NCBI RefSeq assembly: GCF_009728735.1
Contig: NZ_CP024636.1
Span: forward strand, 2,386,657 to 2,450,656
Direction of reading: 5' to 3'
Length of the DNA stretch: 64,000 nt
DNA from: Pantoea phytobeneficialis
GTDB taxonomy: Bacteria > Pseudomonadota > Gammaproteobacteria > Enterobacterales > Enterobacteriaceae
Both the position numbers and the translations under genes were made by a program. The notes under the pieces were generated by a model. The model was not told the DNA's origin. It made no database searches and saw only the letters and a list, made by a program, of their open reading frames with translations. This document shows, piece after piece, positions 41,785 through 51,011 of the stretch (within the stretch, counting starts at the first letter, position 1; every line of letters begins with the position of its first letter).

Positions 41785-42587
41785 GTGCGTTGCCAGAGCG
41801 TCAGCGTAAAGTCAGCTTCACAGTCAAACGCGGTGGCTGCCGCAAGGGTTTGCCACACCTCTTCCCGCGCACGCCAGGCAAATGGCGTCATCTGCAATAA
41901 GGTGGTGGCTGCGACACTGCTGAGCGTCATCCTGTAGCGCAGACTCTCCTGCGCCACCTGATTAAAACCCGCATACACCTTCTCTTCCGCCGCATGTAGC
42001 TGCACTTCACGGTAGATTAGCGCCTTAAATTGCTCCAGATGATGCGCCCCAGGGGTTACCGTCAGTAAATAACCGCCAGGCTTCACCACACGGCTCAATT
42101 CCTCTTCATTACATGGGGCATAGATGCGTACGATGCCATCGAGCGAGGCATTGGCAAACGGCAGCCGCTGGCTGGAGGCAACGCAAAATTTTATCGCGCG
42201 GTAGCGTTTCGCCGCCATACGAATCGCCGCTTTCGCCACATCCAGACCATAGACTTGCGCCTGTGGTAATGCTGCCGCCATCTCGGCGGTGTAATACCCT
42301 TCGCCACAGCCGATATCCAGCAACTGCGCAGATACCGCTGGCAGACGTTGAGACAGCCATGCAGCAACGCGATCGCGCAATGGTTGGTAATATCCGGCAT
42401 CGAGGAATTCGCGGCGCGCCAGCAGCATTTCCGGGCTGTCGCCGGGCTGACGCGAGCTTTTGTGTTGAACCGGCAGCAGATTGACATACCCTTCTTTGGC
42501 CAAATCAAACTGATGACCGGTATCGCAGCGATAGCTGGCGGTTTGCAGCAGAAGAGGTTGATGACAAAGAGGGCAAATCAAAGACAT
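41781..42587 (-). CDS. rlmA: 23S rRNA (guanine-745-N1)-methyltransferase
   Basis: SAM-dependent rRNA methyltransferase (268 aa; E. coli 269). An N-terminal zinc-binding knuckle, CPLCHQPL…[10 protein letters not shown], is followed by the SAM motif [16 protein letters not shown] and the family block [19 protein letters not shown]. Modifies helix 35 near the peptide exit tunnel. Confidence 0.94.
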   Translation of the reverse strand: MSLICPLCHQPLLLQTASYRCDTGHQFDLAKEGYVNLLPVQHKSSRQPGDSPEMLLARREFLDAGYYQPLRDRVAAWLSQRLPAVSAQLLDIGCGEGYYTAEMAAALPQAQVYGLDVAKAAIRMAAKRYRAIKFCVASSQRLPFANASLDGIVRIYAPCNEEELSRVVKPGGYLLTVTPGAHHLEQFKALIYREVQLHAAEEKVYAGFNQVAQESLRYRMTLSSVAATTLLQMTPFAWRAREEVWQTLAAATAFDCEADFTLTLWQRT

Positions 42588-42649
42588 AGATAACTCCGGG
42601 TTAGCAATTCGCGGCGCAGTTTACCCTGGTCATCTGTTTACAGAAAGGA

Positions 42650-42682
42650 TAAAGAAAAGCCCCGGTCAGTGACCGGGGCTTT
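42650..42682 (-). terminator. cspC terminator
   Basis: AAAGCCCCGGT / ACCGGGGCTTT (42656-42666, 42672-42682) with a five-base loop. Read leftward it is followed by TTTTCTTT. It lies about 45 bases after the cspC stop. Confidence 0.88.
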
Positions 42683-42726
42683 AGGATTCGTTTCAGTGGT
42701 GCATGACACCGAGCCTGGCGACGAAA

Positions 42727-42936
42727 TCAGATAGCAGTGACGTTGACTGCAGCCGGACCTTTCTGGCCGTCCTGGATTTCGAATTCAACATTTTGGCCTT
42801 CGGCCAGAGTTTTAAAACCATTGCCCTGGATTGCAGAGAAGTGTACGAACACATCTTTGCTACCGTCAGCAGGAGTGATAAAACCAAAACCTTTAGACTC
42901 GTTGAACCACTTAACCTGACCTTTAATTTTTGCCAT
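42727..42936 (-). CDS. cspC: Cold shock-like protein CspC
   Basis: 69-residue cold-shock-domain RNA chaperone and antiterminator, expressed at normal growth temperature. The RNP1 motif KGFGFITP and RNP2 motif VFVHFSAIQ are perfect, and [16 protein letters not shown] is typical of CspC/CspE. AAGGAATTTGC precedes the ATG. It lies downstream of yobF on one message, as in E. coli. Confidence 0.97.
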
Positions 42937-43013
42937 TTTGCAAATTCCTTAGAGTGTTTATATTGCCCGAAGGCAGACTTACAGAAAAACCAGAGACATT
43001 ACTGCATGAGGCA

Positions 43014-43094
43014 CTAATTTAAGGTTTCGGCAAGGAAGCGGTATTCAACGTCAACGTCTTTACTCGTAACTTCTTTACTGAAGATGCCATACAT
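43014..43094 (-). CDS. yobF: Short YobF-like leader peptide (DUF2527)
   Basis: 26-codon frame starting MYGIFSKEVTSKDVDVEYRF and ending FLAETLN. It matches the first half of E. coli YobF (47 aa as I remember it) and stands in the same place, upstream of cspC on the same strand. The E. coli C-terminal half can be read here in another frame (ISASCSNVS…), so a one-base difference has shortened the protein or the downstream conservation is at RNA level. The ribosome binding site is weak. Too short for most gene finders. Confidence 0.7.
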   Translation of the reverse strand: MYGIFSKEVTSKDVDVEYRFLAETLN

Positions 43095-43624
43095 AAACAG
43101 AACTGTACCTCGTTTGACCCACGAATCGTTATCACATATCCGCAAATTAATGGCAAGCCATTTTTAAACACCTATCGACTTGTCGCACATAATTGCTGGC
43201 GAAGGCACAAACTTCACCTGCATTCTTCCTTCTTCGCGTAACCTTGCCTGCACAAAAAAGGATTATTGATCAGTAGCGTTACAGCCAAAAAAATGTTGTA
43301 GTCCAGCGGCTGATTTTTGTCCAATCCAACGCTATTTAAACTGATAATCATACGCAAAAAATATTGCACAAATATGGCATAGATAATGAATTTCACCAAA
43401 ATGTTAACTTCTGGCGCAACATATGCGCATCGCGCGAATCTTGTACAGCTGTTTTTATCAGGTACAGGTTATTAATAGTTTTGCACCAAAATCAGGAAAA
43501 TATATTCACCCTTGCCCCAAATATACGCATCCATTCTGTTTGGCAGTTATCTCATTTTTTTCTAACATCAAAACAAATAAATGTTAAAAAAACGCACCAA
43601 CGTCCTCAATTTAACAAAATGCGG
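43095..43624. other. Intergenic region upstream of yobF-cspC
   Basis: 530 bases, AT-rich in its right part. On the minus strand a TTGCCA … TGATAA pair with 16 bases between (about 43130-43157) could be the yobF-cspC promoter. A 91-codon rightward frame (43364-43639) has no ribosome binding site and looks random. Confidence 0.4.
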
Positions 43625-44635
43625 TTAGGACAAATCTGAATCAATATTCGGCAGGGTCCGACTCTCACCTATTCTCCACGGTGTGAAGTCATTACTCGTC
43701 TCGTTTGCGCTGAGCAACGCCTGAGCAAGAACTGCGGGTGGTTCATCCAGTGATTCGTCTGCCAATTCAAAGACTCCCCAATGAATGGGTATCGTCAATG
43801 GACGGCCAATTTGCTGCCATAACTGCACTGCCTGATCCGGGTCCATGTGCTGCCCACGCATGAACCATTTTGGTGCGTAGGCACCGATTGGCAACGCAGC
43901 CAGATTAAACGGACCGAGTTGTTGCGCGATGAGATTCAGGTTATCGCTATAACCACTGTCGCCCGCAAACCAGAAGTTGAGTGCTGGATTACGCACCACC
44001 CAGCCACACCATAAGGAACGGTTACGATCAAAGAAGGTACGCATACTCCAGTGACGCGCAGGTACTGCGGTAAACTGCGCACTTCCCAGCACAATGCTTT
44101 GCCACCAGTCCAGTTCAGTGACATGCCGGACACCGCGCTGCTGACACCACTTCCCCATGCCCAATGGCACCAGAAAATGGGCTGCGGGAAATTGTCGGGC
44201 AATGCGTTTCACCGTGGGACGATCCAGATGATCGTAATGATTGTGCGAAATCAGCACATAATCCAGATGTGGCAACTGCGCCACACGTAATGGTGCCGGC
44301 GTTTTGCGTTGCGGACCGGCAAAGGGAAACGGAGAGGCGCGTTGTGACAGCGCGGGATCAATCAACAGATAACGCTGATTCAGACGAAGTAATAAGGCAG
44401 CATGGCCGAGCCACCAGATACGATCCTCTTCCCCACTCAAATCGACTGGCTGGCACCAGTCGCTGATAAACGCCGGATAACCGGCCTGAGGGGGAAAGGG
44501 TAATCCCTGCTCTTTACGTTCACGCTGCCAGCGCTGTAAATCCCCCGGCTGCCTTAACTCTTCTTCCGGGTTACGAAAGCCCTGCGGCGTATGGTGTTGT
44601 TTCGCCGCATCGTACCAGGGATTTTGCCAGGCCAT
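43625..44635 (-). CDS. Metallo-beta-lactamase fold hydrolase (RomA/NAPE-PLD-like)
   Basis: Soluble MBL-fold protein (336 aa) with no predicted signal peptide. The metal-binding motif SHNHYDHLD, the GHAALLLRLNQRYLLIDP entry strand, FAGDSGYSD, and HWGVFELADE near the end are those of the RomA/NAPE-PLD-like group, which includes phosphodiesterase-like enzymes; the substrate is unknown. ATG 44635 has GGAG five bases upstream; a GTG two codons earlier is less likely. It is inserted between yobF and yebO relative to E. coli and overlaps no neighbour. Confidence 0.85.
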   Translation of the reverse strand: MAWQNPWYDAAKQHHTPQGFRNPEEELRQPGDLQRWQRERKEQGLPFPPQAGYPAFISDWCQPVDLSGEEDRIWWLGHAALLLRLNQRYLLIDPALSQRASPFPFAGPQRKTPAPLRVAQLPHLDYVLISHNHYDHLDRPTVKRIARQFPAAHFLVPLGMGKWCQQRGVRHVTELDWWQSIVLGSAQFTAVPARHWSMRTFFDRNRSLWCGWVVRNPALNFWFAGDSGYSDNLNLIAQQLGPFNLAALPIGAYAPKWFMRGQHMDPDQAVQLWQQIGRPLTIPIHWGVFELADESLDEPPAVLAQALLSANETSNDFTPWRIGESRTLPNIDSDLS

Positions 44636-44653
44636 TACCACTCCATCTGTCGA

Positions 44654-44926
44654 TTAACGCTCCGGGATCAGACGAATAAAATCGCGTTTTTCGTCCTCTT
44701 CCTCTACATCTTTCGGTGCTGTGTCAGACTGTGCATCCGCCAGGCGGCGCAACAGCGCATTTTGCTTTTTCTGTTCTTCTAACAGTGTTTCCAGCAACTG
44801 TATCTGCTCGCTGGCACGTACGCTGGCCCGGTTAACAAAGAACCAGGCGATAAAGGCCACAACGATAATGATGACCAGCACAGCGTAACTGAACAACGGG
44901 CTGGGATTTGCGGCTAACTCATTCAT
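44654..44926 (-). CDS. yebO: YebO family membrane protein
   Basis: 90-residue protein with one N-terminal membrane segment (FSYAVLVIIIVVAFIAWFFV, residues about 12-31) and a coiled-coil-like cytosolic tail (EQIQLLETLLEEQKKQNALL) ending in an acidic stretch. Function unknown; named by similarity and by position near yobH and kdgR. TGAGGCAGTT precedes the ATG. It lies 18 bases upstream of the MBL-fold gene on the same strand. Confidence 0.85.
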   Translation of the reverse strand: MNELAANPSPLFSYAVLVIIIVVAFIAWFFVNRASVRASEQIQLLETLLEEQKKQNALLRRLADAQSDTAPKDVEEEDEKRDFIRLIPER

Positions 44927-45136
44927 AACTGCCTCAGATTACTGATTAACGTCAAACTCTCACTTAGCGGGTGATTCTACTCTTTGCGGCAGGAAAAGAT
45001 AATGGGGATGCACCGAATGCAGATTTTCCTGTGCATCACCTTTCAGTTATCTCTGATCGACCCGGTGAGGCAAGCTGCTACTATAGGGATGGCAGCAGCA
45101 TCTGGACAGCTGCGTTATGTATCACATGGAGACAAA

Positions 45137-45373
45137 ATGAAACTATTCATCCGGGCGATTATGCTGATCGCCGTTATCTGGCTGGCGATGTTATTCACGG
45201 GCTATGGCGTGTTAACCGGCAGCAATAAAAATGCAGCCGGACTCGGCCTGCAATGTAGCTATCTAACCGCGCGAGGCATGATTACCGCGCAATATCTGCA
45301 TACCGATAGCGGCATTGTTGGCGTAACTGACTGCCCGATACTGAAGAAAAGCGGTGAAGTGATCGATAATTAA
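45137..45373 (+). CDS. yobH: YobH family protein
   Basis: 78-residue protein with an N-terminal membrane segment or uncleaved signal (FIRAIMLIAVIWLAMLFTGYGVL) and two conserved cysteines (GLQCSYLTARG and VTDCPILKKS), suggesting a periplasmic disulfide. Function unknown. TGGAGACAAA precedes the ATG; an in-frame 51-residue upstream extension is unsupported. In E. coli mgrB lies between yebO and yobH; no mgrB-like frame is seen here. Confidence 0.88.
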   Translation: MKLFIRAIMLIAVIWLAMLFTGYGVLTGSNKNAAGLGLQCSYLTARGMITAQYLHTDSGIVGVTDCPILKKSGEVIDN

Positions 45374-45382
45374 TTACTGCAT

Positions 45383-45406
45383 AAACGGGCTGGCAACAGC
45401 CCGTTT
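45383..45406. terminator. Bidirectional terminator yobH / kdgR
   Basis: AAACGGGCT / AGCCCGTTT (45383-45391, 45398-45406) with a six-base loop between convergent genes. Confidence 0.8.
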
Positions 45407-45415
45407 ATTGCTGCG

Positions 45416-46207
45416 TTAAAACGGATATTCGTGATACCCCATTTGCTCTGAGACGGCACGCGCCGCTCGATGCAGCATCGCCACATATTCGTTTTTTCCC
45501 TCTTCCGAGAAACGAATAGTGGGGAAAGAGATGCTGAGGCCCGCAATCACTACGCCAAAACGGTCAAATACCGGCACGGCAATGCAACGTAACCCCTCTT
45601 CCTGCTCCTCGTTATCTTCGCCGAATCCCTGCACTTTTACCTGATCAAGCACCTTAAGCAAGGCGTCAGCGCTGACGATGGTGTTGGCAGTACTGCGCCG
45701 AAACTCCACTTCGCTAAGGATTTCCTGTACTTCGCTACGATCACGCCACGCCAGCAGCACTTTGCCGATTGCGGTGGTATGCAGCGGGTTGCGGCGACCA
45801 ATACGTGAATACATGCGCAGGTTGTAGAGCGAGTCGATCTTGTGGATATAGACAATGCTGTCTTCTTCCAGCGCCCCAAGATGAATGGTTTCTTTAGTGA
45901 GGCGTGACAGTTCGCGCATCTGTACATCCGCGCTGCGGATCAGATCAACGTTCTGTAACGCCTTCGCGCCCAGCTCGAATAACTTGAGCGTCAGCGAATA
46001 CTTTTCCGTTTCGCCTTCCTGCGCGACATAACCCAGCGACTTCATGGTTTGCAAAAAGCGATAGACGGTGCTTTTAGACATCATCACGCGTTGAGACAGC
46101 TCTGTGATGCCGTGGTCGCGCTCTTCACCCAGCGCCTGCAAAATACCAAACACCTTCATCACTGATGAGACGGAGTCAGGTTGTTTATCGTTATCAGCGT
46201 TCGCCAT
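45416..46207 (-). CDS. kdgR: Transcriptional regulator KdgR
   Basis: IclR-family repressor (263 aa) of pectin and 2-keto-3-deoxygluconate catabolism genes, and of pathogenicity functions in soft-rot relatives. The N-terminal winged helix (VFGILQALGEERDHGITELSQRVMMSKSTVYRFLQTM) and the C-terminal effector domain (RRNPLHTTAIGKVLLAW, CIAVPVFDRFGVVIAGLSIS) are complete. It is divergent from yebQ. An imperfect repeat TTGTT…AACAA lies upstream (about 46223-46250). Confidence 0.95.
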   Translation of the reverse strand: MANADNDKQPDSVSSVMKVFGILQALGEERDHGITELSQRVMMSKSTVYRFLQTMKSLGYVAQEGETEKYSLTLKLFELGAKALQNVDLIRSADVQMRELSRLTKETIHLGALEEDSIVYIHKIDSLYNLRMYSRIGRRNPLHTTAIGKVLLAWRDRSEVQEILSEVEFRRSTANTIVSADALLKVLDQVKVQGFGEDNEEQEEGLRCIAVPVFDRFGVVIAGLSISFPTIRFSEEGKNEYVAMLHRAARAVSEQMGYHEYPF

Positions 46208-46397
46208 CGCGTATCCTTTTTTGAGGTTGTTTCAAAAAAAACGGAACAATAGTGCCAGTATATTCGCTTCAGGCCTTAAGCGGCAATCGATAGCACTAAG
46301 CGACACATTCCATGATACTTTTTGTCACTTCATGCGGTGCTTTCTGCTACAGAATTGATTAGCATGATGATATTCACTTCCTTCACTTATTCTCCCT

Positions 46398-47780
46398 ATG
46401 TCCGCAAGCTCACTCCAGGATGGTTTACCGGTTCCACAACGCTATGGCGCAATCATCACCATCGCGCTGGGTATTATGATGGCGGTGCTGGATGGCGCGA
46501 TTGCCAATGTCGCCCTGCCCACCATTTCGCGTGAATTACACGCCAGCCCGGCGGAATCGGTGTGGATTGTCAACGCCTACCAGATCGCCATCGTTATCTC
46601 GTTGCTTTCTTTGTCGTTCCTCGGCGATATGCTGGGTTATCGACGCGTATATCAGGCGGGTCTGGCGCTGTTTATCGCCACGTCGTTGTTCTGCGCACTC
46701 TCTTCATCGCTGAACATGCTGACGCTGGCTCGCGTATTACAAGGGTTCGGCGGTGCTGCGTTAATGAGCGTCAACACCGCATTGATACGCATCATTTACC
46801 CGCAGCGTTTCCTTGGCCGTGGGATGGCGATCAACTCGCTCATTGTCGCTGTTTCAACGGCTGCCGGGCCGACGGTCGCTGCCGCGATCCTCTCCGTTGC
46901 CAGCTGGAAATGGCTGTTTCTGATCAACGTACCGCTTGGGATCATTGCATTGTGGCTGGCGCTGCGTTTTTTGCCTGATAATCCGCAAAAAGCCAAACAG
47001 CAGAAATTTGATGTGGTGAGCGCAGTGATGAACGCGCTGTTCTTTGGCCTGTTAATCTCCGCATTGAGCGGTTTTGCTCAGGGACAAAATCACTGGCTGA
47101 TTCTCGGTGAGCTGATTGCATTGTTGTTGATCGGGGTGGTATTTATTCGTCGTCAGTTGGCGATGCCGGTGCCACTGCTGCCAGTGGATTTACTGCGCAT
47201 CCCTATTTTCACCCTCTCCATCTGCACGTCGATCTGCTCCTTTTGCGCGCAAATGCTGGCAATGGTGTCGTTACCCTTCTTTCTGCAAAACGTGCTGGGA
47301 CGCGATGAGGTAGCGACCGGTCTGCTTCTGACTCCTTGGCCGCTGGCGACCATGGTGCTTGCACCGATTGCTGGCCGTCTGATTGGCAAGGTTCATGCGG
47401 GCCTGCTGGGCGGGCTGGGGCTGGCGATGTTTGCGGCCGGTCTGTTCCTGCTGGCGTTGCTCCCCGCACAGCCAACGGATGTTGATATCATCTGGCGTAT
47501 GATGCTGTGTGGTGCCGGTTTTGGTCTGTTCCAGTCACCGAACAACCACACGATTATCTCTTCAGCGCCGCGTAACCGTAGCGGAGGTGCCAGTGGCATG
47601 CTGGGCACGGCACGCCTGCTGGGGCAAAGCAGTGGGGCTGCGCTGGTCGCTCTGATGTTTAACCTGTTTAACGTGAGCGGTACTCATGCCTCGTTGATTC
47701 TGGCGGGTGCATTTTCCACTGTCGCGGCGGTGGTAAGTATGGCGCGGATGACGCAATCGCGTGAGACGACAGAGTCATAA
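46398..47780 (+). CDS. yebQ: MFS drug transporter YebQ (DHA2, 14 segments)
   Basis: Inner-membrane transporter (460 aa; E. coli 457) of the 14-segment DHA2 family. IMMAVLDGAIANVALPTISREL and FLGDMLGYRRVYQAGLALF are the family motifs D1 and A; QSSGAALVALMFNLF lies near the end. Substrate unknown. The start ATG 46398 has no clear Shine-Dalgarno. A REP-like cruciform separates it from htpX. Confidence 0.9.
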   Translation: MSASSLQDGLPVPQRYGAIITIALGIMMAVLDGAIANVALPTISRELHASPAESVWIVNAYQIAIVISLLSLSFLGDMLGYRRVYQAGLALFIATSLFCALSSSLNMLTLARVLQGFGGAALMSVNTALIRIIYPQRFLGRGMAINSLIVAVSTAAGPTVAAAILSVASWKWLFLINVPLGIIALWLALRFLPDNPQKAKQQKFDVVSAVMNALFFGLLISALSGFAQGQNHWLILGELIALLLIGVVFIRRQLAMPVPLLPVDLLRIPIFTLSICTSICSFCAQMLAMVSLPFFLQNVLGRDEVATGLLLTPWPLATMVLAPIAGRLIGKVHAGLLGGLGLAMFAAGLFLLALLPAQPTDVDIIWRMMLCGAGFGLFQSPNNHTIISSAPRNRSGGASGMLGTARLLGQSSGAALVALMFNLFNVSGTHASLILAGAFSTVAAVVSMARMTQSRETTES

Positions 47781-47783
47781 AAT

Positions 47784-47839
47784 CGTAGCGGTGCGATGAT
47801 CTGGGGCTTTAACCCCGCACGATGAATCGCGCCGCTACG
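47784..47839. repeat. REP-like cruciform element (copy 2)
   Basis: Outer arms CGTAGCGGTGCGAT and ATCGCGCCGCTACG (47784-47797, 47826-47839) pair with one mismatch; inside is a second hairpin GGGG-CTTTAA-CCCC. The right arm shares the ATCGCGCCGCTAC core with 36429-36441. It lies between convergent yebQ and htpX and may also help terminate transcription. Confidence 0.65.
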
Positions 47840-47848
47840 TGAAGAGCC

Positions 47849-48730
47849 TTATTTCAGATAAGCACCGCTGCGCAGCGCTTCAATACGCTTATCCAGCGGC
47901 GGGTGTGACATAAACAGCTCGCTCAGCGACTTACCTTTACCGTTAATACAGAACGCCATCATGCTGCTCGGCTCCTGCGGTTCATAGCTGGTTTTCAGGC
48001 GCTGTAACGCGGCAATCATTTTCTCACGACCTACCAGTTTCGCTGAACCGGCATCGGCATGGAACTCACGATGACGCGAGAACCACATGGTGATGATGCT
48101 GGCAAGAATGCCGAATACCAGTTCCAGCACAGTAGCGACTGCGAAGTAAACCAGCGGGTTACCGTTGCTGCTCTCCTCACCATCACGGTTGCCAGACAGA
48201 AAACCCGATGCAACCTGCGCAATGATACGTGAGATAAAGATCACGAAGGTGTTCACGATACCCTGAATCAGCGTCATGGTAACCATGTCGCCATTGGCGA
48301 TATGGCTGATTTCGTGGGCCAGTACTGCTTCCGCTTCATCGCGGCTCATGTTTTGCAACAGACCGGTAGAGACAGCGACCAACGACGCATCACGGCGCGC
48401 GCCCGTCGCAAAGGCGTTGATATCTGGCGCGTGATAAATCGCCACCTGCGGCATGGCAATGCCAGCCTGCTGAGCCTGGCGGCCAACAGTATCCATCAGC
48501 CAGCGTTCTGTCTCGTTGCGAGGTTGTTCAATCACTTCACCTCCCACCGAACGCAACGCCATCCATTTCGACATCAGCAGTGAAACAAACGCACCGCCGA
48601 AGCCAAACAGACCTGCCATAATCATCAGACCCTGAACACTGCTTGACTGGATTCCTGTCAGACTGAGAATCAGTCCGAAAACCAACATCACCGCCAGGTT
48701 GGTGATCAGGAAAAGAGCAATACGCATCAT
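47849..48730 (-). CDS. htpX: Membrane protease HtpX
   Basis: Zinc metalloprotease of the inner membrane (293 aa, same as E. coli) in quality control of membrane proteins with FtsH. Two N-terminal and two central hydrophobic segments; the HEXXH motif [11 protein letters not shown] lies near residue 140 and the third zinc ligand in [14 protein letters not shown]. In E. coli it is Cpx-regulated; I did not place a CpxR box with confidence. Confidence 0.97.
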   Translation of the reverse strand: MMRIALFLITNLAVMLVFGLILSLTGIQSSSVQGLMIMAGLFGFGGAFVSLLMSKWMALRSVGGEVIEQPRNETERWLMDTVGRQAQQAGIAMPQVAIYHAPDINAFATGARRDASLVAVSTGLLQNMSRDEAEAVLAHEISHIANGDMVTMTLIQGIVNTFVIFISRIIAQVASGFLSGNRDGEESSNGNPLVYFAVATVLELVFGILASIITMWFSRHREFHADAGSAKLVGREKMIAALQRLKTSYEPQEPSSMMAFCINGKGKSLSELFMSHPPLDKRIEALRSGAYLK

Positions 48731-48905
48731 AAACGTTAATCTTCCTCAGTTGTGCACGCGCTTATGCGCGGATATACATCCTAGGGTCATTACGCAGCAT
48801 TTCAAGCAACCTTAATGTTTAAGTGTCTAAAAAGACATAACTTTACATTCAGTAACGTCATATCCTCCAACCCATAAAACGACACTTAAGTATCCGACAC
48901 CAGAC

Positions 48906-48934
48906 AAAAAAAAAGCACCGCATTGAGCGGTGCT
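48906..48934 (-). terminator. proQ-prc terminator
   Basis: On the minus strand AGCACCGC / GCGGTGCT (48927-48934, 48914-48921) is followed by a run of nine T. Strong intrinsic terminator about 20 bases after the prc stop. Confidence 0.93.
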
Positions 48935-48952
48935 TATTCTCTGTCCGTACGG

Positions 48953-50992
48953 TTATTTACTGCCTGCGGGTTGCGGCTGGGATTTTTCCAGCTGCGCCAG
49001 ATCGTTGGCAATTTTCACCGTTTCATCCAGATAAGGATCCGGCTCTTTGTAATCCTTTGGCAGATCGTCAAGGCTCTTCAGCGGTGCTTTACCTTCAGCC
49101 TGATAACGTGCATTGATACGCTCCAGACGCAGTGCATCTTCGTCATGGTTCTCTTTCTCGCGCTGGGCCAGATTGAGTGACACGATATTACGTTTATCTT
49201 TGGTCGCGTTAAAGCGCGCAATATCTTTCATGATGTACTGGAACTCGCGATCTTTCGCAATGCGGTCCTCATGTTCTTTGGTCAACTGCGGTACCAGCGC
49301 GGTGATATCCCCGGTTTTGGTATAGGTCGCCGCGTTGATGCTGTCCCACGGTAAGGCATTGTCTTCAAACTTCTCACCGGTTTCCGCCGCTTCCACGCCA
49401 GTTGGCATCAGCAGATCCGGGGTTACCCCTTTACGCTGAGTGCTGCCGCCGTTGATGCGGTAGAACTTCTGGATGGTGTACTGCACCGAGCCTAATGCAG
49501 GCCATTCAGGACGCAGCATCTGATCATAGATACGGTTCAGGGAGCGATACTGTTGAACGGTGCCTTTACCGAAGGTCGGTTCACCGACAATCAGGGCGCG
49601 ACCATAGTCCTGCATGGCAGCAGCAAAAATCTCAGAAGCCGAAGCACTGAAACGATCGACCAGGACCACTAACGGACCTTTGTAATAAACAATGCCGTCG
49701 TTATCGCTGTCTTCACGTACGCGACCATTATTGTCACGTACCTGCACCACCGGGCCACTCGGAATAAACAGGCCGGAAAGCGAGACCGCTTCGGTTAACG
49801 CCCCGCCACCGTTGGTGCGCAGGTCGATGACGATGCTATCCACATTCTGCTTTTGCAGTTTTTGCAGTTGCACTTTCACATCATCGGTCAGGCCAACGTA
49901 GAAACCGGGGATATCCAACACGCCGACTTTCTCGTTACCAACGGTATGCACCGTGCCCTTCACCGCGCGATCTTCCAGGCGGATCTTCTCGCGCGTCAGC
50001 GTCACAGTACGGGTTTTGGTACCTTTACCGGCAGGCAGGATCTCAAGGCGAACTTTGCTGCCTTTTGGTCCTTTGATCTTCGCTACGACGTCATCCAGAC
50101 GCCAGCCGATCACATCTTCCATCGGTTTGCCTGGCTGTCCGACACCGACAATACGATCGCCAACGCTGATCGATTTGCTCTTGGCAGCCGGACCACCCGC
50201 GACCATTGAGTTGATCACGGTGTAATCGTCATCCATCTGCAACACCGCGCCAATGCCTTCCAGCGACAGGCTCATTTCGGTGTTGAACTGCTCGGTATTA
50301 CGCGGCGACAGATAGTTAGTATGCGGGTCGATCTCATGCGCAAACGCAGTCATCGCCAACTGGAACACGTCTTCGCTGTTGCTTTGCGCCAGGCGACGAA
50401 TGGCAAAGTTATAACGCTTGGTCAGCGTCTCACGAATCTCTTTGTCATCTTTGCCAGCCAGCTTCAGGCTCAGTTCGTCGTATTTAACTTTGGCATCCCA
50501 AAGCGCGTTCAGCTCATCGGTGCTTTTCGGCCACGGTGATTTACCACGATCGATGTCGATGGTGTCGTTGCCGGTAAAATTCATCGGGCGATTCAGCACA
50601 CTCAGCGCGTATTGATAGCGCTCGAAGCGGCGTTTCTGCGCCAGATTGTATAAATCGTAAAACACATCCAGCTTACCGCTGCGCAGCTCATCACCGAGGG
50701 TGGTCTTCTTATCAGCAAACTGTGCGATATCAGAAGCCAACAGGACGTTGTGGCTGTAATCGAGCAGATTCAGGTAGCGATCAAAAATTTTCGCTGAAAA
50801 ATCCTGATTCAGGTCGAACTGACGGTAGTGAGAACGGGTAAAGCGCGATGTAACGCGTTCACTGACGGTGGGATGCTGTGGTTCTTCATGTAACTGGGGA
50901 ATCTGATCGGCGCGGGTAATGTTGTCTGCGCCAAAACTGGGGCCTGCCAGTAGCAGGCCCGCGATCATACCGATCTTAAAAATATTGTTCAT
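48953..50992 (-). CDS. prc: Carboxy-terminal (tail-specific) protease
   Basis: Periplasmic serine protease (679 aa; E. coli 682) that processes FtsI and, with NlpI, degrades MepS. Signal peptide (FKIGMIAGLLLAGPSFGAD), a PDZ domain around residues 240-330 (SLSLEGIGAVLQ, GDRIVGVG), and the catalytic Ser/Lys dyad in FSASASEIFAAAMQDYGRA and PTFGKGTVQQY. ATG 50992 begins the signal peptide; the frame extends 16 codons upstream without support. It lies 19 bases after proQ. Confidence 0.97.
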   Translation of the reverse strand: MNNIFKIGMIAGLLLAGPSFGADNITRADQIPQLHEEPQHPTVSERVTSRFTRSHYRQFDLNQDFSAKIFDRYLNLLDYSHNVLLASDIAQFADKKTTLGDELRSGKLDVFYDLYNLAQKRRFERYQYALSVLNRPMNFTGNDTIDIDRGKSPWPKSTDELNALWDAKVKYDELSLKLAGKDDKEIRETLTKRYNFAIRRLAQSNSEDVFQLAMTAFAHEIDPHTNYLSPRNTEQFNTEMSLSLEGIGAVLQMDDDYTVINSMVAGGPAAKSKSISVGDRIVGVGQPGKPMEDVIGWRLDDVVAKIKGPKGSKVRLEILPAGKGTKTRTVTLTREKIRLEDRAVKGTVHTVGNEKVGVLDIPGFYVGLTDDVKVQLQKLQKQNVDSIVIDLRTNGGGALTEAVSLSGLFIPSGPVVQVRDNNGRVREDSDNDGIVYYKGPLVVLVDRFSASASEIFAAAMQDYGRALIVGEPTFGKGTVQQYRSLNRIYDQMLRPEWPALGSVQYTIQKFYRINGGSTQRKGVTPDLLMPTGVEAAETGEKFEDNALPWDSINAATYTKTGDITALVPQLTKEHEDRIAKDREFQYIMKDIARFNATKDKRNIVSLNLAQREKENHDEDALRLERINARYQAEGKAPLKSLDDLPKDYKEPDPYLDETVKIANDLAQLEKSQPQPAGSK

Positions 50993-51011
50993 GCCAGGGT
51001 CAGCCTCCGTT

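Noticed and set aside
41785..41800. yybP-ykoY manganese riboswitch expected with mntP
   Set aside because: mntP is absent and yobD and rlmA overlap, leaving no room for a riboswitch.
43364..43639. 91-codon rightward frame between yobF and the MBL-fold gene
   Set aside because: No Shine-Dalgarno, AT-rich low-quality composition, and its end overlaps the MBL gene 3' end on the opposite strand.
46208..46397. KdgR auto-operator between kdgR and yebQ
   Set aside because: A TTGTT…AACAA repeat near 46223-46250 is suggestive, but it does not fit the KdgR consensus well enough to list as a site.
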